Below, one piece after another: positions 56,810 to 64,000 of a stretch of DNA of 64,000 bases. Positions within the stretch are counted from its first letter, which is position 1. Every line of letters starts with the position of its first letter. Made by a program: the position numbers and the translations under genes. The notes below the pieces were generated by a model, which worked only from the letters and a program-made list of their open reading frames with translations, did not search any database and was not told where the DNA came from. The DNA comes from Streptomyces sp. NBC_00663 (GTDB taxonomy: Bacteria > Actinomycetota > Actinomycetes > Streptomycetales > Streptomycetaceae): NCBI RefSeq assembly GCF_036226885.1, contig NZ_CP109027.1, positions 3,534,001-3,598,000 on the forward strand, written 5' to 3'.

Positions 56810-58603
56810 ATGACGTTCCGACTGCGCGCCGTGCGCGCGTTCGCGCTGCTGGTCGGCTTCTTCCTCATGGGCGTGGTTCTGCTGACGGCCATGGCGGTGC
56901 TCGACTGGCTGGTGTTGACGAGGCTGTACAGCGCGCGGGCCGCCTGGGTCGAGGGCACCCTGCTGACCGTCACCTTCCTGCTGGCGGCGGCGATTCTGCG
57001 CGGCATGTTCGCGTTTCTGCGGGCCGGGCGGCTGCCGCCGGTGACCGACGCGGTGCCGGTCGCCCCGGAGGACCAACCCGAGCTGTGGGAACAGATACGG
57101 GCCGCCGCCGAGGCGACGGGACAGCGGCCGCCGGACGAGCTCTACCTGGTCGCCGACGTCAACGCGGGGGTCTCCGAACAGAGCCGGTTGCTGGGACTGC
57201 TGCCAGGACGACGCCTTATGCTCCTGGGCCTGCCGCTGCTCGCCGGCTTGACCGCCGCCCAGCTGCGCGCCGTCCTCGTCCACGAGTTCGGGCACTTCAG
57301 CAACCTCGACACCCGGCTCGGCGCCGTCACGATGCGCGGTCGGAAAGCCCTCATCCACACGGTGGAGGCCTTTCAGGACGGCAGCACCCACTTCCACTAT
57401 CTGATCGGCGTCCTGTACGTCGGCTACGCCCGGATGTTCCTGCGCACCACCCAGTCCGTGGCCCGCCACCAGGAACTCGCCGCGGACCAGATGGCCGCCC
57501 GGCACGCGGGGCGTGACGCGACGGCCTCCGCACTGCGGGCCCTCCCGGTACTCGCGAGCGCATACGCCCACTACCTGGAGACGTACGCCTCGATGGGCGG
57601 TTCACAGGAGGCGGAAGAGGGAGCGGGAGGAGTAGGAGGAGCTGAAGCAGCGGGGGAAGCTCTGCCGCCCGTGGGCGAGGTGTACGGCGGTTTCCGCCGG
57701 TTGCTCGCGGCCCGCACCGGCGAGCGGCTCACCGCGCTCGCCGCGGGGGGACGGCCGCCGCGGCCACACCCGTACGACTCACATCCGCCGCTGGCCGAAC
57801 GCATCGCCCTGGTCGAGAAGCTCCCCACCGACGCCGAACCCCACCCGCGCGACCACACCCGGCCCGACCCGTCGGTCGCCGACGAACCTCCCGCACTGAC
57901 CCTTCTGCGCGACACGGACCACGTGTTCGCCGCCCTGGAAGCCCGGACGCTCCCACCGGCGGTGGCGCAGCTGCCACGCAGGACCTGGGACGAGCTCACC
58001 ATGGCCCGCGCGATCTCCGACGCCGAGGGCTGGTCCCGACCGCTGCGAGTCGCCGTGGCCAGGACACTTCGCTCGGCGGCGCAGAAGATGGACGGTACGG
58101 CGACCGTACGTCGGGACACCACGACCTCGGGCACAGACGGCACAGCCGGCCCAGCTGGCACGGCCGGCACGGCCGGCACGGCCGGCACGGCCAACTCCCC
58201 CTTGCCGGGCCTGGAGGAGATACTCGACGCGTTCGACCGCGGCCTGCTGTGGATGGAGGTCGCCGACCGGATGCCCAAGCCGTACCAGGCGGCGCGACTC
58301 ACCGGGCCGTCCGCCCGTAACTTCATCCGCCCCCGGATCTTCGACGGGCTCGCCGGCCTGATCCATCTGCGCCTCGCCGAGTCCGGCCGGGCCCAGCCGG
58401 ACATCGCCTGGTCGGGCCAACCGGGTCTCGTCCTGCCCGAGTCGTGGGAGAAGGGCATGGACGAGGCCCTCGACGCGGCCGTGGCCGACGAACCCGACAC
58501 CGCTCCGCTGCGCGCCCTGCTCGCCGCCCCTCACCCCCTCACACCCGCTCCGCCAGAAACTCCTCCCACGTCCGCTCCCCCGTCTCCGCCCCCTCCAGCG
58601 TGA
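56810..58603 (+). CDS. M48-family membrane metallopeptidase
   Basis: 597 residues. Two N-terminal membrane helices, then the zinc protease core: AVLVHEFGHFSNLDTRLG (HExxH written HEFGH) with the third ligand Glu probably in ARHQELAADQMAARHAG, as in HtpX/Ste24 proteases. SHPPLAERI is the usual downstream motif. Residues ~440-465 are a Gly-Thr-Ala tandem repeat and the tail is Pro-rich. Its 3' end overlaps the convergent oxidoreductase gene by 65 bp. Confidence 0.88.
   Translation: MTFRLRAVRAFALLVGFFLMGVVLLTAMAVLDWLVLTRLYSARAAWVEGTLLTVTFLLAAAILRGMFAFLRAGRLPPVTDAVPVAPEDQPELWEQIRAAAEATGQRPPDELYLVADVNAGVSEQSRLLGLLPGRRLMLLGLPLLAGLTAAQLRAVLVHEFGHFSNLDTRLGAVTMRGRKALIHTVEAFQDGSTHFHYLIGVLYVGYARMFLRTTQSVARHQELAADQMAARHAGRDATASALRALPVLASAYAHYLETYASMGGSQEAEEGAGGVGGAEAAGEALPPVGEVYGGFRRLLAARTGERLTALAAGGRPPRPHPYDSHPPLAERIALVEKLPTDAEPHPRDHTRPDPSVADEPPALTLLRDTDHVFAALEARTLPPAVAQLPRRTWDELTMARAISDAEGWSRPLRVAVARTLRSAAQKMDGTATVRRDTTTSGTDGTAGPAGTAGTAGTAGTANSPLPGLEEILDAFDRGLLWMEVADRMPKPYQAARLTGPSARNFIRPRIFDGLAGLIHLRLAESGRAQPDIAWSGQPGLVLPESWEKGMDEALDAAVADEPDTAPLRALLAAPHPLTPAPPETPPTSAPPSPPPPA
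58157..58192 (+). repeat. 9-bp tandem repeat in the peptidase gene
   Basis: Four perfect GGCACGGCC units encoding Gly-Thr-Ala repeats in a linker of the M48 peptidase. The length is a multiple of three, so expansion keeps frame. Confidence 0.85.
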
Positions 58604-59306
58604 GGTTCGCGCCTGCGCGGTACGCCTTCCCGGCCTTGCCCGGGATGCGCACCGGCATCCTCAACCGGCTCTTCCTGCCCCGCAGTTCGAGGTAGGGCCG
58701 GGCCAGCTCGGCGATGTCGTACACCGCCGGTCCCGCCATGTCCGGTACCTGGCCCGCCGGTTCACCCAGCGCCAACTCGACCATCCGTGCCGCCACTTCG
58801 GCCGAGTCGACCGGCTGGAGGCGCAGCCCGCCCGGTACCGGCAGGACGGGAAGCTTCGTCATCTTCTCGACCATCGTCAGGGTCAGGTCGTGGAACTGGG
58901 CCGCCCGCAGGGTCGTCCACGGGATGCCCGAGTCGGCGATGGCCTGCTCCGCGTCCCGCTTGGTCCGCAGCCAGGCCAGCGGGACGCGGTCCGCGCCGAT
59001 GACCGAGATGTAGACGAGGTGGCGTACGCCGGCCGCGCGGGCCGCCCGGACGAGGGTACGGGTCGCCTCGTCGTCGCCCTTGGGGCCGCCCGCGAGGTGC
59101 AGAACCGTCCCGACTCCGGCCAGCGCCGCGTCGACGCCCTCGCCCGTCGTCAGGTCGCCGGTGACGTACTCGATCCCGTCCGCGTCCTCGCGGTCACGGC
59201 GGCTGAGAACCCGTACCGTGCGGCCCGCCGCCCGCAGCAGCGGCACCGCGTGGCCGCCCAGGGTGCCCGTGCCGCCGGTGACGAGGATGGTTTCCGTCTG
59301 CTTCAT
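58539..59306 (-). CDS. NmrA/SDR-type NAD(P)-binding oxidoreductase
   Basis: 255 residues. N-terminal Rossmann motif ILVTGGTGTLGG, then VTGDLTTGEGVDAALAGV and VLHLAGGPKGDDEATRTLV as in atypical short-chain dehydrogenases that bind NADP with little catalytic power. IPWTTLRAAQFHD and PVDSAEVAARMVELAL are shared with NmrA/azoreductase-like proteins. A redox sensor or reductase role is likely. It is divergent from the siderophore operon. Confidence 0.9.
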   Translation of the reverse strand: MKQTETILVTGGTGTLGGHAVPLLRAAGRTVRVLSRRDREDADGIEYVTGDLTTGEGVDAALAGVGTVLHLAGGPKGDDEATRTLVRAARAAGVRHLVYISVIGADRVPLAWLRTKRDAEQAIADSGIPWTTLRAAQFHDLTLTMVEKMTKLPVLPVPGGLRLQPVDSAEVAARMVELALGEPAGQVPDMAGPAVYDIAELARPYLELRGRKSRLRMPVRIPGKAGKAYRAGANLTLEGAETGERTWEEFLAERV

Positions 59307-59412
59307 GACCGCTCCCGTTTCATCGTGCCGAAGTTGTCTTCGCGGGTATGACGGAACGGCCTGAGGCGATGTGACAGGTGGGGCGGGTTCTTTCGAAACT
59401 GATCAGACAGAT

Positions 59413-59429
59413 AAGGTAAGCCTTACCTT
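59413..59429. promoter_or_regulatory. Iron box (DmdR/IdeR-type operator)
   Basis: AAGGTAAG-C-CTTACCTT, a perfect 17-bp dyad, AT-rich against the local background, 45 bp before the siderophore binding-protein start. It fits the actinobacterial DtxR-family consensus TTAGGTTAGGCTCACCTAA in its core (AGGTAAGCCTTACCT). Fe2+-loaded DmdR1 would repress the operon. Confidence 0.88.
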
Positions 59430-59474
59430 CTCAATCGGCCTTCGGGCCTACCCCCTCCCCCCACGGAGCAAGTC

Positions 59475-60542
59475 GTGCACGTAATGAAGACGAAGGCCGT
59501 CCTGGCCGCGGTCGTCGTCGGAGGGCTGCTCGTCGGCTGTTCGTCCACCGCCGACTCCGCCGATGCCAAGGCCAAGAAGGACGCCGGCTCGCGCAACAGC
59601 GTCCGCGGCGCCTCCGAAGGCCCCTCCGCCGCCCCCTCCGCCCTCGCCACCGGCATGGGCTCCGACCAGGACGGCGACGGCACCTTCCCCCGCACCGTCA
59701 CCCACTTCGAAGGCAGCACCACCCTCAGGACCGAACCCAGGAACATCGCCGTGCTCAGCACCGGCCAGCTCGACGACCTGCTGTCCCTCGGCCTCGTCCC
59801 GACCGCGTCCACCCGCGCCGACAACGCCGGGCTCGTGCCCGACTACCTCGCCGACGCGTTCCCCGCGGACAAGGCGCGGCTCGCCGAGATGACCGACGCG
59901 GGCATCCGCCAGGCCCCCAACCTGGAGTCCCTCGCCGCCGCGAAGCCCGACCTGATCCTCGCCAACGACTCCCTCGGCGACCTCTACCCCAAGCTGTCGA
60001 AGATCGCGCCGACCGTGATCACCGCCGGCAACGGCATCAACTGGAAGCGCGACCTGCTGCTCGTGGGCGACGCGGTCGGCAAGGGGCAGGCGGCGCGGAA
60101 GCTGCTCGCCGACATCGTCGCCGACGCCGAGGAGAGGGGCTCCGCGGTGAAGGGCTCCGAGGTGAAAAGCGACCCCACCGTCTCCATGGTCCGCTTCACC
60201 CCCGACCGCACCCGTATGTTCGGCGTCTCCTCCTTCACCGGCTCCATCGCCGTCGACATGGGGCTCTCCCGCCCCAAGTCCCAGCAGTTCAACGCCATTT
60301 CGGAGGACATCGGCGCGGAGAGCATCGACATCGCCGACGGGGACTGGATCTTCTACTCGGTCCAGGGCGACACGGACGAGACCGACGCCGGGAGCGTGCT
60401 GGCCGGACCGCTGTGGAAGTCGATGAGGGCGGTCGAGGCCGGGCACGCGGTACGGGTCGACGACGACCCCTGGTACCTCAACGCCGGTCCCACGGCCGCG
60501 CGTCTGGTCGTACGACAGCTCGCAGAGCACCTCGGAAAGTGA
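59475..60542 (+). CDS. Iron-siderophore ABC transporter substrate-binding lipoprotein
   Basis: 355 residues from GTG 59475 with GGAG upstream. Lipobox LLVGC near residue 20. FecB/FhuD-like fold: RNIAVLSTGQLDDLLSLGLV, KPDLILANDSLGDLYPKLSK, IAPTVITAG, and a C-terminal helix VRQLAEHLGK. It captures ferric siderophore outside the membrane. The stop overlaps the permease start (GTGA). Regulated by the iron box upstream. Confidence 0.93.
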   Translation: MHVMKTKAVLAAVVVGGLLVGCSSTADSADAKAKKDAGSRNSVRGASEGPSAAPSALATGMGSDQDGDGTFPRTVTHFEGSTTLRTEPRNIAVLSTGQLDDLLSLGLVPTASTRADNAGLVPDYLADAFPADKARLAEMTDAGIRQAPNLESLAAAKPDLILANDSLGDLYPKLSKIAPTVITAGNGINWKRDLLLVGDAVGKGQAARKLLADIVADAEERGSAVKGSEVKSDPTVSMVRFTPDRTRMFGVSSFTGSIAVDMGLSRPKSQQFNAISEDIGAESIDIADGDWIFYSVQGDTDETDAGSVLAGPLWKSMRAVEAGHAVRVDDDPWYLNAGPTAARLVVRQLAEHLGK

Positions 60543-61525
60543 CCCGGCACCTCACCTGGCCGGCCGCCCTCCTCGCCGTCGCCGGCGCCGCCGTCCTCAG
60601 CCTCGCCGTCGGCACCCGACCCGTACCCCCGTCCGCCGTGCTCGACGCGCTGCTGCACGGCGGGGGTTCACCGGACGCGCTCGTCGTACGCTCCCTGCGC
60701 CTCCCCCGCACCGAGGTCGGCCTCACCGCCGGGGCCGCGCTCGGGCTCGCGGGCGCCGCGCTCCAGGGCGTCACCCGCAATCCGCTCGCCGACCCCGGCA
60801 TCCTCGGGCTGAGCCAGGGCGCGGCGGCCGGGGTGGTGCTCGCCATCGCGTTCGGCCTCGCGAACGGCTTCTCCGGGTACGTCTGGTACGCCTTCGCCGG
60901 TGCCGTCGCCGCCGCGTGTCTGGTGTACGTCATCGCCTCGCGCGGGCGGGACGGGGCGTCGCCGGTGAAGCTGGCGCTGGCCGGAACGGCGTTCGCGGCG
61001 ATGACGGCCGGCGGCACGACCGTCGTCCTCACCTCGAACTCGGCCACCCTCGACCAGTTCCGGTTCTGGCAGGTGGGCGCGTTGAGCGGGCGGGACGCGG
61101 GGACGGTCGTACGGATGCTGCCGTTCCTGTGTGCCGGGGCGGTCCTGGTGCTGGCGTGCGCCCGCGGCCTGGACGCGCTGACCCTCGGCGACGAGACGGC
61201 CCGCGCGCTGGGGCACCGCGTGCATGGCGTACGGGCTTCAGCGGCACTCGGCGCGACCCTGCTGACCGCCGCCGCGGTGGCTGCCGCCGGGCCCATCGCG
61301 TTCGTGGGGCTCGCGGTGCCGCATCTCGCGCGGCGGCTGGTCCGTGGCGGGCATCGGGCCGTACTGCCGCTGTCGGCCCTGCTGGGGGCGGCCCTGCTGC
61401 TGTCCGCCGATGTGGCGGGCCGGGTGGTACGGGCTCCCGCGGAGGTGCCGGCCGGGGTGATGACGGCGCTGGTCGGGGTGCCCGTGCTGGTGATTCTCGT
61501 ACGACGCAGAGGCACGGTGACGTGA
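60539..61525 (+). CDS. FecCD-family siderophore permease 1
   Basis: 328 residues from GTG 60539, overlapping the binding-protein stop. About nine to ten membrane helices with FecCD motifs RLPRTEVGLTAGAALGLAGA, LQGVTRNPLADPGILGLSQG, ALGHRVHGVRASAALGATLL, and AGPIAFVGLAVPHLARRLVRG. Probably forms a heterodimer channel with the next permease. The 70-bp gap to it carries no motif. Confidence 0.93.
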   Translation: MTRHLTWPAALLAVAGAAVLSLAVGTRPVPPSAVLDALLHGGGSPDALVVRSLRLPRTEVGLTAGAALGLAGAALQGVTRNPLADPGILGLSQGAAAGVVLAIAFGLANGFSGYVWYAFAGAVAAACLVYVIASRGRDGASPVKLALAGTAFAAMTAGGTTVVLTSNSATLDQFRFWQVGALSGRDAGTVVRMLPFLCAGAVLVLACARGLDALTLGDETARALGHRVHGVRASAALGATLLTAAAVAAAGPIAFVGLAVPHLARRLVRGGHRAVLPLSALLGAALLLSADVAGRVVRAPAEVPAGVMTALVGVPVLVILVRRRGTVT

Positions 61526-61595
61526 AACTCCACGCCGGCCCCAGTACCGCGAACACCCGCCCAGACGCCGCGAACACCACCCCCGCCCAGATGCC

Positions 61596-62645
61596 ATGAA
61601 CACTCACACCGTCCTCCGCCCCACCCCCGCCACGTCCCTCCTCCTCCACCGCCGCTCCGCCGTCACCGCCCTCGCCCTGTTCGTTCTCCTGGCCGGGCTC
61701 ATGCTCGCCTCCGCCTGCGTCGGGCAGACGTACGTCTCCCCGGTCGGGGTCTGGCACACCCTGGCCACGGGCGGCGGGCCGTACGAGCTGGTCGTAGGGG
61801 AGCTCCGCGTCCCCCGCGTCATCCTCGGCGCGCTCGTCGGGGCGGCGCTCGGGCTGTCCGGGGCGTTGGTGCAGACCGTCACCCGGAATCCGCTCGCCAG
61901 TCCCGACGTCATCGGCGTCGGACATGGCGCGGCCGCGGCGACCGTGCTCGCGCTGGCCGGCGGAACCGTCGCCACCCCCGGCTCGCTCCCCCTCGTCTCC
62001 GTCGCCGGCGGGGTCACGGCCGCCGCGCTCGTCTACGCCCTGGCCTGGCGGCACGGCATGCAACCGGGCCGGTTCGTGCTGACCGGGGTGGGGATCGGGG
62101 TCGCACTGTCGGCGGTCGTGCAGCTGTATCTCACGGACAGCGAGCTGGAGGCCGCCGAGCAGGTCAAGCTGTGGCTGACGGGGAGTCTGAACGGGCGCGG
62201 GTACGAGCAGGCGGGGCCGCTGGCCGTCGTACTCCTGCTCGCCCTGCCCGCACTGTTGTGGGCGGCCAGGGTGATGCGGCCGCTCGGGCTCGACCCCGAC
62301 GCCGCCGCCGGGCTCGGGGTGCGGGTGGACCGGGTGCGGCTCGGGGTCACCCTGCTCGGGGTGGTGCTCGCGGCCACGGCGACGGGCGCCGCCGGGCCCA
62401 TCGGGTTCGTCGCGCTGACGGCGCCCCAACTGGCCCGGCGGCTCACCCGGTCACCCCAACTGCCCCTGCTCAACAGCGCGTTGACCGGAGCCGTCGTCCT
62501 CGTCGCCGCCGACCTCACGGCCCGCACCCTCGTCCCCCCGCTGGAGATCCCGGTGGGCGCGCTCACCGCGCTGGTCGGGGGGCCGTATCTGCTGTGGCTG
62601 CTGGGGCGCCGGACGGACACCCCAGCTCGCCACACCCGCGGGTGA
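61596..62645 (+). CDS. FecCD-family siderophore permease 2
   Basis: 349 residues. FecCD motifs: GELRVPRVILGALVGAALGL, VQTVTRNPLASPDVIGVGHG, LGLDPDAAAGLGVRVDRVRL, and AGPIGFVALTAPQLARRLTR. Second half of the heterodimeric channel. No ATPase gene follows; the next gene is convergent. The pair must use an ATPase encoded elsewhere in the genome. Confidence 0.93.
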   Translation: MNTHTVLRPTPATSLLLHRRSAVTALALFVLLAGLMLASACVGQTYVSPVGVWHTLATGGGPYELVVGELRVPRVILGALVGAALGLSGALVQTVTRNPLASPDVIGVGHGAAAATVLALAGGTVATPGSLPLVSVAGGVTAAALVYALAWRHGMQPGRFVLTGVGIGVALSAVVQLYLTDSELEAAEQVKLWLTGSLNGRGYEQAGPLAVVLLLALPALLWAARVMRPLGLDPDAAAGLGVRVDRVRLGVTLLGVVLAATATGAAGPIGFVALTAPQLARRLTRSPQLPLLNSALTGAVVLVAADLTARTLVPPLEIPVGALTALVGGPYLLWLLGRRTDTPARHTRG

Positions 62646-62646
62646 C

Positions 62647-63687
62647 TCAGATGGTGGACGTGTCGATCACGAAGCGGTAGCGGACGTCGCTCGCCTGGAC
62701 GCGCTCGTACGCGTCGTTGATCTCCGAGGCGCTGATCAGCTCGATCTCGGCGCCGAACCCGTGCCCCGCACAGAAGTCCAGCATCTCCTGGGTCTCCTGG
62801 ATGCCGCCGATGCCGGAACCGGCGAGGGTCTTGCGGCCGCCGATGACCGAGAAGAGGTTGAGCTTGACCGGCTCCTCGGGGGCGCCGACGTTCACGAAGG
62901 CGCCGTCCGTCCGCAGCAGGGACAGGTAGGCGTCCAGGTTCAGCGGGGCCGAGACCGTCGACAGGATCAGGTCGAAGGTGCCCCTCAGCTCCTTGAAGGT
63001 GGTCTCGTCGCTGGTGGCGTAGTAGTGGTCGGCGCCCAGCTTCAGGCCGTCGTCCTTCTTGCGCAGGGACTGGGAGAGGACCGTGACCTCGGCGCCCAGC
63101 GCGTGCGCGATCTTGACGCCCATGTGGCCGAGGCCGCCCATGCCGAGGATCGCGACCTTCTTGCCGGGGCCGGCGTTCCAGTGCTTGAGCGGGGAGTACG
63201 TGGTGATGCCGGCGCACAGCAGGGGCGCGGCCTCGTCGAGGGAGAGGGCGTCGGGAATGCGGAGAACAAAGTTCTCGTCGACGACGACCTTCTCCGAGTA
63301 GCCGCCGTAGGTGGGCTCGCCGTCCTTGCCGATGGCGTTGTACGTGCCGACGCTGCCGCCGGTGCAGTACTGCTCCAGGCCGGCCTTGCAGTTGTCGCAC
63401 TCCCGGCAGGAGTCGACGAGACAGCCGACGCCCACCCGGTCGCCGACGGTGTACTTGGTGACGCCGGGGCCGACCTCGGAGACGACGCCCGCGATCTCGT
63501 GGCCGGGGACCATCGGGAAGATCGCCTCGCCCCAGCCCTCGTGGACCTGGTGGATGTCCGAGTGGCAGATGCCGGCGAACTTGATGTCGATCAGGACGTC
63601 GAACTCGCCGACCGGGCGTCGCTCGATGGTGGTCCGCTCCAGCGGGGCCTTCGCGGCGGGGGCGGCGTACGCGGCAACGGTGGTCAT
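62647..63687 (-). CDS. Zinc-dependent NAD(P) alcohol dehydrogenase (YahK/AdhC-like)
   Basis: 346 residues; ATG 63687 preceded by AAGGAG. Catalytic-zinc ligands Cys in [13 protein letters not shown] and His in GHEIAGVV; structural-zinc Cys set in [15 protein letters not shown]; nucleotide-binding [20 protein letters not shown]. Matches the cinnamyl-alcohol-dehydrogenase-like reductases that prefer NADPH and reduce aldehydes broadly. It is divergent from the regulator gene at the right edge; this pairing suggests regulation by it. Confidence 0.94.
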   Translation of the reverse strand: MTTVAAYAAPAAKAPLERTTIERRPVGEFDVLIDIKFAGICHSDIHQVHEGWGEAIFPMVPGHEIAGVVSEVGPGVTKYTVGDRVGVGCLVDSCRECDNCKAGLEQYCTGGSVGTYNAIGKDGEPTYGGYSEKVVVDENFVLRIPDALSLDEAAPLLCAGITTYSPLKHWNAGPGKKVAILGMGGLGHMGVKIAHALGAEVTVLSQSLRKKDDGLKLGADHYYATSDETTFKELRGTFDLILSTVSAPLNLDAYLSLLRTDGAFVNVGAPEEPVKLNLFSVIGGRKTLAGSGIGGIQETQEMLDFCAGHGFGAEIELISASEINDAYERVQASDVRYRFVIDTSTI

Positions 63688-63859
63688 GCCGGGGGTTCTC
63701 CTTGCAGAGGGGGTCGCGCCCGGCTGCCTTCCGGCCGGGCACGATGTCCAGCGTGCCCGAACCGACACTGTTCACCCAGGCCACAGCTTTGCGTACGTTC
63801 ACTGGTCCTACTACTGGCGGGGACAGGATGGTGGACCTACGACCGTGAATACTTGACGT

Positions 63860-64000
63860 ATGGACGACATGGCCGAGACGGCGGAGGAGCGGGGCGGAGC
63901 CGGTGGCGCGCTGGACCGGCGGGCCGAGCTCAGTGAGTTCCTGCGCACTCGGCGGGCCCGGCTGAAGCCGGAGGACGTGGGGCTGCCGGAGTTCGGGCGG
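63860..64000 (+). CDS. XRE/MmyB-type helix-turn-helix regulator, 5' end only
   Basis: Only the first 47 codons are present (runs off the right edge). After an Ala/Glu/Gly-rich start, RRAELSEFLRTRRARLKPED and VGLPEFGR match the beginning of MmyB-like regulators (helix-turn-helix followed by a PAS-like ligand domain) that often sit divergently from a redox enzyme in Streptomyces. The effector domain cannot be seen. Confidence 0.8.
   Translation, partial: MDDMAETAEERGGAGGALDRRAELSEFLRTRRARLKPEDVGLPEFGR

Noticed and set aside
1..64000. CRISPR arrays, rRNA and tRNA genes
   Set aside because: No regularly spaced direct repeats with unique spacers were seen, and no rRNA signatures or tRNA CCA/T-arm patterns were recognised by eye.

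Overview
The window is a high-GC actinobacterial chromosome segment, almost certainly Streptomyces. Third codon positions are nearly all G/C, GTG starts are frequent, and genes are joined by 4-base ATGA/GTGA overlaps. It encodes mycothiol conjugate amidase and GTP-type PEP carboxykinase, and it carries a Streptomyces-type intergenic repeat. The order metB, ilvA, ABC pair, greA, DUF4307, mca, YyaL-like, hemolysin III, pckG, TelA operon, alaA resembles what I remember of the S. coelicolor core chromosome; this is recall, not a search. No rRNA, tRNA, CRISPR array or intact insertion sequence was seen.

Layout. 1-6034: end of a HAD phosphatase, a malQ 3' remnant, a LacI-type operator, then a tightly packed PfkB kinase, GMC oxidoreductase, aldo/keto reductase and radical SAM set, a plausible small-molecule pathway. 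6087-10456: a caspase-family protease facing a three-gene cassette of macro-domain protein, ParS/MbcA-like antitoxin and RES-domain toxin, a candidate NAD/ADP-ribose conflict island. 10578-17540: GntP permease, RidA, IclR regulator and PfkB kinase, divergent from a fold-III D-amino-acid dehydratase and an N-acyl-D-amino-acid deacylase; this reads as a D-amino-acid or sugar-acid utilisation module. The kinase carries a dispersed Streptomyces repeat inside its reading frame.

17544-31861: secreted protease, anchored protein, AlaA aminotransferase, a four-gene binding-protein/TelA/VWA/membrane operon, pckG, hemolysin III, a self-contained MFS-TetR pair and a Mut7-C RNase-type protein. 31848-38276: a four-gene glycan operon (processive GT2, GT39, GT2-GtrA fusion, secreted copper radical oxidase), all with 4-base overlaps. 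38417-53623: mostly conserved chromosomal genes, including a 1066-residue STAND ATPase/TPR protein, mca, greA, a drug-type ABC exporter, ilvA, a MarR regulator and metB.

53630-56700 is a decayed accessory patch. It has short tandem repeats, two separate 3' remnants of msrA flanking a small gene, a frameshifted lipoprotein, a DUF4291 gene and a truncated copy of the small gene. The right end has an M48 peptidase, an NmrA-like oxidoreductase, an iron-box-controlled siderophore uptake operon without its ATPase, a zinc alcohol dehydrogenase and the start of a helix-turn-helix regulator cut by the window edge.
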